DNA of 64,000 nucleotides from Daejeonella rubra (lineage in GTDB: Bacteria; Bacteroidota; Bacteroidia; Sphingobacteriales; Sphingobacteriaceae), in assembly GCF_900103545.1 (NCBI RefSeq), contig NZ_FNHH01000022.1, forward strand, positions 1 to 64,000, written 5' to 3'. The notes under the pieces were generated by a model that saw only the letters and a list, made by a program, of their open reading frames with translations, was not told the origin of the DNA and made no database searches. A program made the translations under genes and the position numbers. Positions 25,782-33,217 of the stretch are shown piece after piece; position 1 is the first letter of the stretch, and each line of letters begins with the position of its first letter.

Positions 25782-26960
25782 TCACATTATCTCAAATATC
25801 CCAGCAGCACCCTGCCCTGTTCCCACACACATAGTAACCATTCCAAATTTCTTTTCTCTTCTTTTAAGCTCATTGAACAATTGAACAGAAAGTTTTGCGC
25901 CGGTACATCCCAGAGGGTGGCCGAGTGCAATAGCTCCACCGTTTACATTGACTTTGTCCTGATCAAGATCCAGTTTTCGTATAACTGCCAATGACTGAGA
26001 GGCAAAAGCTTCATTCAATTCGATGAGATCCAGATCCTGCTGCTTCATCCCTGCTTTTTTCAATGCAAGTGGAATAGCCTCTATCGGACCGATACCCATG
26101 ATTCTTGGGGGCACACCTGCCACACCATAACTGACCAGGCGGGCAATCGGCTGTACATTTAATTTCTTTAACATTCTCTCTGATACCACCAGAACAAAAG
26201 CTGCACCATCAGATGTTTGCGATGAGTTTCCTGCAGTTACCGAACCACCGGCAGCAAATACCGGTTTTAATTTTGCCAGTTTATCAATAGCAGTATCAGC
26301 ACGCGGACCCTCATCGGTATCAACAATAAATTCTCTGGTTTTCTGCTTTAGATTATCATCAAGATAAGTTTCCTTCACAGTGATCGGAACCACACCATCT
26401 TTTAAATGGCCATTTTTAATTGCTGCGATAGCTTTTTGATGGGAGTTAAATGAAAACTCATCCTGATCTTCGCGATTTACGCTATACTCTTTGGCAACCG
26501 CTTCAGCGGTTAGGCCCATACCCCAATACCATTCAGGGTTATTTTTAGCCACATCAGCATTGGGAACGAGTTTCCATCCGCCGAAAGGCATTCCGGACAT
26601 CACTTCAACACCTCCAGCAATAATACAATCAGCCATCCCTGCCTTGATCTTTGCTGTTGCGATGGCAATTGTTTCCAATCCTGAGGCACAATAACGGTTC
26701 ACTGTAACACCCGGAACTTTGTCGGTATCCAATCCCATTAATGAGATCATACGCGCAATATTTAGTCCCTGTTCAGCTTCAGGAGTCGCATTTCCAACAA
26801 TTACGTCGTCAATTTCAGCCGTATCCAGATCAGGCACAGATGCCACCAGATGCCTGACCACTTCAGCCGCCAGATCATCGGCACGTGTAAAACGAAATAC
26901 ACCACGAGATGATTTTCCAACTGCGGTTCTGTAGGCTGCTATGATATATGCTTGTTCCAT
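25782..26960 (-). CDS. fadA: Acetyl-CoA C-acyltransferase (thiolase)
   Basis: Thiolase that cleaves 3-ketoacyl-CoA with CoA in the last step of beta-oxidation. All catalytic residues are visible in the 392-residue protein: nucleophile C91 in NRYCASGLE, H348 in ALGHPLGCTGA, and C378 in MCVGTGQGAAG. The FadA-type pattern and operon partners favour a degradative role over a biosynthetic one. The upstream spacer to the fadB-like gene and the downstream spacer to fadE are both occupied by heptad cassettes. The left terminal repeat of cassette 2 begins only 3-6 bp upstream of its ATG, so its translation signals lie within the element. Confidence 0.95.
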   Translation of the reverse strand: MEQAYIIAAYRTAVGKSSRGVFRFTRADDLAAEVVRHLVASVPDLDTAEIDDVIVGNATPEAEQGLNIARMISLMGLDTDKVPGVTVNRYCASGLETIAIATAKIKAGMADCIIAGGVEVMSGMPFGGWKLVPNADVAKNNPEWYWGMGLTAEAVAKEYSVNREDQDEFSFNSHQKAIAAIKNGHLKDGVVPITVKETYLDDNLKQKTREFIVDTDEGPRADTAIDKLAKLKPVFAAGGSVTAGNSSQTSDGAAFVLVVSERMLKKLNVQPIARLVSYGVAGVPPRIMGIGPIEAIPLALKKAGMKQQDLDLIELNEAFASQSLAVIRKLDLDQDKVNVNGGAIALGHPLGCTGAKLSVQLFNELKRREKKFGMVTMCVGTGQGAAGIFEIM

Positions 26961-26963
26961 CTT

Positions 26964-27441
26964 TTTAGTATTTAGTATGTAGTAGTTAGTAATTAGATAT
27001 AAGTACTCATACTTTCTGCTTAAACTTTGATTGAATAGAGTAATTCATTTTTTGTACTTCCTCGATTTGCTCTATTAAATGATTTAATTCTTCAACTGAT
27101 AAATAATTTAAATTCTTTGATATTATTAATTGAGTTTCCAGTTCATATGATGATGCATGAGCAATTGACAAAAACTGAATAAACTCTTTATCTGAATTTC
27201 TTCCGGCACCCTCAGCTATGTTGGATGGAATTGAAACTGCCGACCGATTTATTTGAGAGACTAAGCCAAATTTTTCACCTTGAGGAAAAGAACTAGTCAA
27301 TAAATATACAGATGTGACTAAATCAATTGACTTTTGCCACAATTTCAATTCCTTATATTTATGCATTTCTGAAAATATTCACCGATCTGATTTCTAACTA
27401 CTCAGTACTAATTACTTTGTACTCTCGACTAAATACTAATT
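26964..27441. mobile_element. Heptad-flanked cassette carrying an S23-type gene (cassette 2)
   Basis: Terminal inverted repeats made of heptads flank one gene. The left array (26964-27012) is seven units near NTTAGTA; the right array (27393-27441) is seven units near ACTAANT, its reverse complement. The outer 31 bp (26966-26996 and 27408-27438) are inverted copies in which TAGTATTTAGT and AGTAATTAG are identical and 11 bp apart in both. The right repeat provides the fadB-like stop codon (27436-27438), the left array contains the S23 stop codon (27007-27009), and the left edge lies 4-6 bp from the thiolase ATG. The cassette thus fills the whole intergenic gap. No transposase is seen. Confidence 0.62.
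27007..27366 (-). CDS. Four-helix-bundle protein, S23/IVP family (cassette 2)
   Basis: A 119-residue paralogue of the protein at 25298-25648, with the same hallmarks (SQINRSAVSIPSNIAEGAGR, YELETQL) and the same start MH followed by a short helix with W10. Four amphipathic helices can be drawn at about 5-25, 32-60, 62-85 and 92-115. It starts at ATG 27366 and lies in the spacer between the fadB-like and thiolase genes, in the operon direction, so it is probably co-transcribed. The flanking heptads differ in sequence from those of cassette 1. Function is unknown; nucleic-acid binding is plausible because family members have a basic surface, but that is inference. Confidence 0.9.
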   Translation of the reverse strand: MHKYKELKLWQKSIDLVTSVYLLTSSFPQGEKFGLVSQINRSAVSIPSNIAEGAGRNSDKEFIQFLSIAHASSYELETQLIISKNLNYLSVEELNHLIEQIEEVQKMNYSIQSKFKQKV

Positions 27442-29847
27442 CCTCAAGGGCTTCCCTTTTGTCAAAATGCTTTGAATACGTTCTAAGGTTTTCTTTTCTC
27501 CGCACAGTGAAAGGAAAACTTCCCTTTCCAGATCAAGTAAATATTGTTCTGAAACCAGTGTTGGCTGTGAAAGATTTCCTCCGCACAAAACGTAACCCAA
27601 TTTTTCGGAGATCTTTTTATCATGTTCAGAGATAAAGTTACCTGCGAACATGGAGTTAGCTCCGGCATATACAATTCCCATTCCCTGTTTACCTAAAACG
27701 CGAATATCCTTACGTTTTACAGGCTGGGTATAACCATTTTCAGCAAGTTCTATCGCCTTATTTTTGGCATCGATGATCAATCTGCTTCGGTTCATGGTGA
27801 TACTGAATTTATCTTTTTGCAGATAACCCAGTTCAGCTGCTTCAACTCCTGAAGTTGAAACCTTAGCCTGACCAATAGTTAAAAAACGATCTCTGAGAGC
27901 AGCCTGTTCTATCTGCCCATCTTTGAATTCATCTGAAAGGCGGAGAGCAAATTCTTTTGTTCCACCACCACCCGGGATCAGTCCAACACCAAACTCTACC
28001 AGACCCATATAAGTTTCTGCGTTGGTTTGAACATGATCAGCATGCAGGCATAATTCGCAACCACCACCTAAAGTTAGATTATGGGCAGCCGCTACAACCG
28101 GAATACTGGAATAGCGCATCCGCATCATGGTATTCTGAAACATCCGGATAGCCATATTGATCTCATCCCAATCCTGCTCTACTGCAGCCATGAATATCAT
28201 CCCGATATTAGCACCTGCAGAGAAGTTGGCACCATCATTCCCTATGACCAAACCTCTGTAATCCTTTTCAGCAAGATCAATTGCTTTATTCAATCCCTGA
28301 ATCACTTCCCCTCCTATGGTATTCATTTTTGTATGAATCTCAAGGTTTAGAATTCCATCACCAAGATCAGTAATGGTTGTTCCTGAATTTTTCCAAATGG
28401 TATTTGTTGGGCGAATATTATCTAAAATGATAAAGGCTTCAGAACCTGGGACTGCTTTATAAGACTTTGAAGGAATATCGTAATACTTTTTAATGCCATT
28501 CTCTACTTTATAAAATGACTCATGGCCGGCAGCAAGCATTTCATGTACCCATGAGGCTGCCTCATTGCCATATTTCTTCATACCCTCTACAGCATTTTTG
28601 ATTCCAAGCGAATCCCACACTTCAAAGGGACCAAGTTCCCATCCAAATCCGGCCCGCATAGCATCATCAATACGGTACAATTCATCAGAGATCTCAGGTA
28701 TGCGATCTGAAACATATTCAAAAAGACCAAAAAAAGAAGTTCTGAAGAACTCTCCAGCCTTATCCGTTCCTTTGGCGAATACCTTCATCCGTTCCCGCAA
28801 ATTTTCAACAAGCTTCGTTGCCTCGAGTGTAGATGATTTTATTTTTTGCTGTGCTTTATATTCTAATGTTTTAAGATCAAGTGCAAGGATCTCAGATTTT
28901 CCATCTGCACCCTTAACTTTCTTATAAAAACCTTGTTTTGTTTTATCTCCAAGCCACTTGTTTTCCTGCATTTTCTTAACATATTCAGGAAGTTCAAACA
29001 GTTTATGAGCTTTATCATCAGGAAGATTATTGAATAATCCACCGGCAACATTGATCATTGTATCCAAACCAACTACATCTGTGGTGCGGAAGGTTGCCGA
29101 TTTAGGTCGGCCCAATGCAGGACCGGTATATTTATCAACCTCCTCCACAGAAAGATCCATCTTTTCAACCAGATGAAGCAAGGCCATGATAGAATATACA
29201 CCTACCCTGTTTGCAATAAATGCTGGCGTATCTTTACAAAGAACAGTGGTTTTCCCAAGGAATTTATCCCCAAAATGCATCAGAAAATCAACGATCTCAG
29301 GTTTTGTTTCGGGAGTTGGAATTATTTCAAGAAGACGAAGGTAGCGTGGCGGATTAAAGAAGTGTGTTCCGCAAAAATGAGCCTTAAAATCTTCAGATCT
29401 GCCCTCAGCCATCAAATGAATTGGAATTCCGGAGGTGTTTGAGCTTATCAGAGTTCCCGGGGTCCTGAATTTTTCAACCTGATCATAGACCAGCTTTTTA
29501 ATATCCAGTCGTTCAACAACTACTTCAATTACCCAATCGCACGAAGCGATATCCTTCATATTGTCATCGAAGTTGCCAGTGCTGATATTTGATACAACTT
29601 TTTTAGAAAAAACCGCAGAAGGATTTGATTTTAAGGTACTTTCAAGTGCGGCATTAACAATTCGGTTCCGAACATTCTTATTGGAAATATCGAGACCTTT
29701 GGACTGCTCTTCAGGTGTCAGTTCTTTTGGAACTATATCCAAAAGCAGGACTTCAACACCAATATTGGCAAAGTGACACGCTATCCGGGATCCCATTATT
29801 CCCGAACCCAATACAGCAACTTTTCTGATCACTCGTTTCATATACAT
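27436..29847 (-). CDS. fadB: 3-hydroxyacyl-CoA dehydrogenase / enoyl-CoA hydratase
   Basis: Bifunctional beta-oxidation enzyme of 803 residues carrying out hydration of enoyl-CoA and oxidation of 3-hydroxyacyl-CoA. The N-terminal half is the NAD-binding dehydrogenase (VAVLGSGIMGSRIACHFA at 8-25, catalytic HFFNPP near 160). The C-terminal part (about 495-700) is the crotonase domain (FSAGANIGMIF, LGGGCELCLHADH, GLVEFGVGLIPGGGG with the catalytic Glu). This order is the reverse of E. coli FadB. A second ATG (29841) is equally possible as the start. It follows marR by 6 nt. Its TAG stop codon lies within the terminal repeat of cassette 2, so the element may have changed the last residues of the protein. 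Confidence 0.94.
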   Translation of the reverse strand: MYMKRVIRKVAVLGSGIMGSRIACHFANIGVEVLLLDIVPKELTPEEQSKGLDISNKNVRNRIVNAALESTLKSNPSAVFSKKVVSNISTGNFDDNMKDIASCDWVIEVVVERLDIKKLVYDQVEKFRTPGTLISSNTSGIPIHLMAEGRSEDFKAHFCGTHFFNPPRYLRLLEIIPTPETKPEIVDFLMHFGDKFLGKTTVLCKDTPAFIANRVGVYSIMALLHLVEKMDLSVEEVDKYTGPALGRPKSATFRTTDVVGLDTMINVAGGLFNNLPDDKAHKLFELPEYVKKMQENKWLGDKTKQGFYKKVKGADGKSEILALDLKTLEYKAQQKIKSSTLEATKLVENLRERMKVFAKGTDKAGEFFRTSFFGLFEYVSDRIPEISDELYRIDDAMRAGFGWELGPFEVWDSLGIKNAVEGMKKYGNEAASWVHEMLAAGHESFYKVENGIKKYYDIPSKSYKAVPGSEAFIILDNIRPTNTIWKNSGTTITDLGDGILNLEIHTKMNTIGGEVIQGLNKAIDLAEKDYRGLVIGNDGANFSAGANIGMIFMAAVEQDWDEINMAIRMFQNTMMRMRYSSIPVVAAAHNLTLGGGCELCLHADHVQTNAETYMGLVEFGVGLIPGGGGTKEFALRLSDEFKDGQIEQAALRDRFLTIGQAKVSTSGVEAAELGYLQKDKFSITMNRSRLIIDAKNKAIELAENGYTQPVKRKDIRVLGKQGMGIVYAGANSMFAGNFISEHDKKISEKLGYVLCGGNLSQPTLVSEQYLLDLEREVFLSLCGEKKTLERIQSILTKGKPLRN

Positions 29848-29853
29848 TCATTT

Positions 29854-30318
29854 TCAAGTTTCACTACCCGGAATCTCCGGGTAGCAAAACTGAGGTTTAT
29901 AATCAGTGGTTAGTTGATTTATTTTATTTAAGGTTTTTATTAACTGAAGTCTCTCCTTATCGGATATATGCGCGTTCAGGTATTCATTAAATGTGCGTAC
30001 CACATCTTTAGCGATCTGCCGCTTTTCTTTTCCGAAAGGGGTTAAAAAAATCTTAACTGATCTCTTATCATTCGCATCGGTCTCCCTGAAGATCAATCCC
30101 AATTCCTCCATGCTCTTCAGCATCCTTGAAAGGCTTGTTGACTTTACTCCCGACAAGGCAGCGATCTGAGATACCGCTGTGCCTTCTTCATGAATATTGA
30201 TCAGCATATAACCCAAGGCTTGCGTGATCCCGAAATCCGAAGCTATCTGATTATATTTATTAGCAACAGTTTGCCATACAATCTTTAAAAAATAATCTAC
30301 AGTTTCTTCAGGCTTCAT
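29854..30318 (-). CDS. MarR family regulator of the beta-oxidation operon
   Basis: A 154-residue winged helix-turn-helix repressor of the MarR family. The DNA-binding region is at about 45-110 (AVSQIAALSGVKSTSLSRMLKSMEELGLIFRETDANDKRSVKIFLT), with the typical DxRS wing (NDKRS). Terminal helices would form the dimer. It is the first gene of the operon with fadB, fadA and fadE and overlaps none but lies 6 nt from fadB. A perfect palindrome CTATGC-AA-GCATAG lies 10 bp upstream of its ATG, next to a promoter -7 box, which fits autoregulation, probably relieved by an acyl-CoA or fatty acid ligand (ligand is inference). Confidence 0.92.
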   Translation of the reverse strand: MKPEETVDYFLKIVWQTVANKYNQIASDFGITQALGYMLINIHEEGTAVSQIAALSGVKSTSLSRMLKSMEELGLIFRETDANDKRSVKIFLTPFGKEKRQIAKDVVRTFNEYLNAHISDKERLQLIKTLNKINQLTTDYKPQFCYPEIPGSET

Positions 30319-30327
30319 TCAAAATTA

Positions 30328-30372
30328 CTATGCAAGCATAGCAAATCTATTAATTAGAAATTTATAAAACAA
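30328..30372 (-). promoter_or_regulatory. Promoter and MarR operator of the beta-oxidation operon
   Basis: Read on the minus strand, the -7 box TAGATTTG (30342-30349) matches TAnnTTTG exactly, and a TTG (30370-30372) lies 20 bp upstream as a weak -33 element. Directly downstream, over the expected start of transcription, is the perfect palindrome CTATGC-TT-GCATAG (30328-30341). A repressor bound there would block initiation. The start codon is at 30318. Confidence 0.65.
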
Positions 30373-30445
30373 GGGCTAAAGCATAAATTATTTTTAGATT
30401 AGGGAGGCTCCTTCGATTAATTATTAAGCTTAGCTTTGAGCAGAG

Positions 30446-30847
30446 ATGAAGAAAAACAAATTATATGTACTTATAATTTCTGTGATTGCAATTGCCACCA
30501 TGCTTTGGAATGCATTAAGTGAACCTGGAATCAAAGGATTAAAAGGCAATCTAAAAGAGACGGCATTTATCCGTAACGAGCAGAATACCGGTCCGGTGAT
30601 CAGGATATATGCAATAAGTATTGATGAAGAGAACTGGAAAGACATGGAACAATACGGCAATTATATGCCTCATAACAAATATGGAACAACCCGAGTCTAT
30701 TTCTTTTTGAGTAATAATCCCTATGCTGGAAAACTTGAACTCGGAGACAGCAATATAGAGGAAGAATATAAACAACACTGCATCGCCCTATATGAAAAGA
30801 ACGGCATGAGCCAGTCTTCATTTGTAAGGTATCCATTCAGGAATTGA
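30446..30847 (+). CDS. Hypothetical membrane-anchored or exported protein
   Basis: A 133-residue protein with an N-terminal hydrophobic segment (about 6-23) after a KK start, which could be an uncleaved anchor or a signal peptide. The remaining part is polar, with a few conserved-looking aromatic clusters (EENWKDMEQYGNYMPHNKYGTTRVYFFLSN) but no family I recognise. It diverges from the MarR-led operon. A TAGCTTTG box (30431-30438) matches the -7 consensus but lies only 7 bp before the ATG, so the transcript might be leaderless. The next gene downstream, also a membrane protein, is 121 bp away. Confidence 0.7.
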   Translation: MKKNKLYVLIISVIAIATMLWNALSEPGIKGLKGNLKETAFIRNEQNTGPVIRIYAISIDEENWKDMEQYGNYMPHNKYGTTRVYFFLSNNPYAGKLELGDSNIEEEYKQHCIALYEKNGMSQSSFVRYPFRN

Positions 30848-30968
30848 TTTTCAACAATTTAAAATAGTACCTTAACTTATATGAAACCTGCATGAGCTTA
30901 CCGCTCACAAACCGGAATGAATAAGCTCATGCAAGCTTCATAACCATTAAAAAACAAATTATATTCTG

Positions 30969-31478
30969 ATGAAAAATAAAGGACTGAGATTAATACTACT
31001 GTTTCTGCTTACCGCAGGCTGGTTCATGTTAATGAGACAAATGACCGCACCATTAGATCCTGCCAGTATTCTAAAATTTGAGTTTATTGGGACAGCCGAA
31101 AAAGCAGTGAATTTTCTAAACGGTCTGAGAGAATCAGGTCAAATAGAACTTATTACTCTCAGCATTTACCTGGACTTTATTTTCCCACTTTTATATGGAG
31201 CTATGTTCTATTATGGCAGTGCATGGGCCTGCAGTAAACTAGCTAAAGGCCATACCCTAAACAGGTTCAAACTATTAAGCAGTTTGACGGTAATTGCTGT
31301 TGCCTGCGACATGATCGAGAACATCTCACTCCTTCAGCTGATCTATTTTGAACCTACAAATATGTTTGCCAGTGCAGCATTCATTTTTGCAGGGATAAAG
31401 TTTTTGCTGCTAGCAATTGTCTTGCTACACTTTCTTGTCAGCACATTATTACCAGGCAAAGGGAGTAAAACCAATTAA
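30969..31478 (+). CDS. Hypothetical four-helix integral membrane protein
   Basis: A 169-residue protein with about four transmembrane helices (about 6-22, 55-80, 100-122, 138-160). No catalytic motif is visible. The arrangement, with an N-terminal helix and a large first loop (APLDPASILKFEFIGTAEKAVNFLNGL), resembles small uncharacterised membrane proteins of Bacteroidota. It is convergent with the gamma-glutamyltransferase gene, 29 bp apart, with a weak AT palindrome (31475-31492) between them. The function is unknown. Confidence 0.72.
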   Translation: MKNKGLRLILLFLLTAGWFMLMRQMTAPLDPASILKFEFIGTAEKAVNFLNGLRESGQIELITLSIYLDFIFPLLYGAMFYYGSAWACSKLAKGHTLNRFKLLSSLTVIAVACDMIENISLLQLIYFEPTNMFASAAFIFAGIKFLLLAIVLLHFLVSTLLPGKGSKTN

Positions 31479-31507
31479 AATCTGGATTTTAATACAGAAT
31501 CAGGGTA

Positions 31508-33217
31508 TTACCAGCCCAGTTTTGTATCATCTCCCCTTGGATCTGCACCGCCTTCATAATAACCCCATTGGGTCTTTAGGATCGCATCAACACGTCCTAT
31601 CGCTCTTCTTTCTCTGAATTTATAGCCTTTTTTCTCAAGCCTGAGCCTTGCCAGGCTATCCAGGCCACCCTTCTCAACCACTACTTCATCAGGGAGCCAT
31701 TGATGGTGAAACCTTTTGGCATTCACGGCACTTTGCATCCCCATATCAAATTCAATAGTATTCAGGATAGTTTGGAAAACAGAAGTAATGATAGTTGATC
31801 CTCCAGGGGTCCCTACCACCATAAAAAGATCACCATTTTTTTCAAGAATTGTTGGAGTCATTGAACTTAACATTCTTTTCCCGGGCTGTATTGCATTGGC
31901 CTCGCCACCCAGTAGTCCGAACATATTCGGGGTTCCGGGCTTTACAGAAAAGTCGTCCATTTCATTATTCAATAAAAAGCCGGCCCCCTTTACGAAGACC
32001 ATTGAGCCATAGCCTCCATTCAGCGTTGTGGTAACTGCTGCTGCATTCCCTTCACGATCAACGATAGAGAAGTGGGTAGTTTCCTCAGTCTCCTTTGGTA
32101 CTTCACCTGCCTTGATATCGCTGCTCAATGTTGCCTTTTCCCAATTGAAGTTACTCATACGGTATTTAGAATAGATGGGATTAATAAGATATTTCTGGGG
32201 CACTTTGTAAAAATCAGGATCCCCAAGATGGGTTGCTCTGTCTGCATAAACTCTTCTTTCAGCCTCAATCATTACCTGCATGCTTGAGTCGGAATTGAAT
32301 CCATAGCGCTTAATGGGATATTCCTCCACAGAACTTAAAAGTTGCAATAATGCAATTCCACCACTCGAAGGCGGAGGCATAGTTATTATTTTATATTCTT
32401 TATAATTTCCAACAAGCGGCTCGCGCCATTGTGCCTGGTAATTTTTCAGATCTTCTTTGCTGATCATACCACCCCCGGCAAGCATTTCAGCTACGATATG
32501 ATCGGCTACTTCTCCAGCATAAAACCCTTCACGGCCTTTATCTCTGATCAATTGAAGTGTTTTAGCAAGATCTTCCTGAACCCAAACATCTCCTTTTGCC
32601 CATTTATCTTTAATAAAGTAGGTTTTACCGGGATTATACTTTTTTATCGGCTCCTGGATTTCTGCAAATTCTTCAGCCTGACTTTCAGTGATAGGAAATC
32701 CGTTTTTGGCAAGATCCAATGCAGGTTGCACTACCTCAGCCCAGCTTAATTTACCAAACCTGGCATGAGCCTTAACCATCCCATCCACGCTACCCGGAAC
32801 ACCGGCTGCCAAATGACCAAATATGCTTTTTTCTGTTATGGCATTACCTGCAGAATCCAGATACATGTCACGGCTGGCCTTTCCTGGTGCTTTCTCTCTG
32901 AAATCAAGAGTTGCTGTTTCACCTTCTGCAGAACGATAAACAAGGAAACCTCCACCACCAATATTTCCGGCATCAGGATAAACAACTGCCAAAGCAAACT
33001 GCACAGCAACTGCCGCATCTACTGCATTTCCACCTTTCTTAAGAATATCAAGTCCAACTTTCGAAGCAGCAGGATGAGCAGAGACCACCATACCGTTTTT
33101 ATACTGACCGCTATTATTCCTGCCTGTCTGACCACCAACACATCCTGAAAACAATATGCCCAGAGAGAATACAATTAGTAAACCCTTAACAGATCTGATC
33201 TTAATATTTTTATTCAT
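31508..33217 (-). CDS. ggt: Gamma-glutamyltransferase, lipoprotein
   Basis: Periplasmic enzyme that cleaves or transfers the gamma-glutamyl group of glutathione and related compounds. The signal peptide ends in the lipobox FSGC, so it is probably lipid-anchored. It is made as a proenzyme; the autocatalytic Thr is the first residue of TTHFSIVD, with EE just before it. The small subunit carries GGYGSMVFV, LLNNEMDDFS and the glycine motif GTPGGSTII. I start at ATG 33217 (569 residues), which overlaps the end of the acyl-CoA ligase gene by 8 nt; the frame also stays open to 33235. The co-operon with an acyl-CoA ligase is curious, as the two reactions are not obviously linked. Confidence 0.94.
   Translation of the reverse strand: MNKNIKIRSVKGLLIVFSLGILFSGCVGGQTGRNNSGQYKNGMVVSAHPAASKVGLDILKKGGNAVDAAVAVQFALAVVYPDAGNIGGGGFLVYRSAEGETATLDFREKAPGKASRDMYLDSAGNAITEKSIFGHLAAGVPGSVDGMVKAHARFGKLSWAEVVQPALDLAKNGFPITESQAEEFAEIQEPIKKYNPGKTYFIKDKWAKGDVWVQEDLAKTLQLIRDKGREGFYAGEVADHIVAEMLAGGGMISKEDLKNYQAQWREPLVGNYKEYKIITMPPPSSGGIALLQLLSSVEEYPIKRYGFNSDSSMQVMIEAERRVYADRATHLGDPDFYKVPQKYLINPIYSKYRMSNFNWEKATLSSDIKAGEVPKETEETTHFSIVDREGNAAAVTTTLNGGYGSMVFVKGAGFLLNNEMDDFSVKPGTPNMFGLLGGEANAIQPGKRMLSSMTPTILEKNGDLFMVVGTPGGSTIITSVFQTILNTIEFDMGMQSAVNAKRFHHQWLPDEVVVEKGGLDSLARLRLEKKGYKFRERRAIGRVDAILKTQWGYYEGGADPRGDDTKLGW

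Noticed and set aside
25298..27366. S23-type genes as part of a diversity-generating retroelement (Avd)
   Set aside because: No reverse transcriptase, template repeat or variable repeat is found nearby. The similarity is only to the shared four-helix fold.
25175..27441. Heptad arrays with ATTGAAAC words as a CRISPR array
   Set aside because: The unit is 7 bp without spacers, and the ATTGAAAC-like word occurs once per core rather than at regular 60-70 bp intervals. No cas genes are present.
31475..31492. AT palindrome between the four-helix membrane protein and ggt as terminator
   Set aside because: The stem is only A-T pairs and overlaps the stop codon; too weak to list as a terminator.
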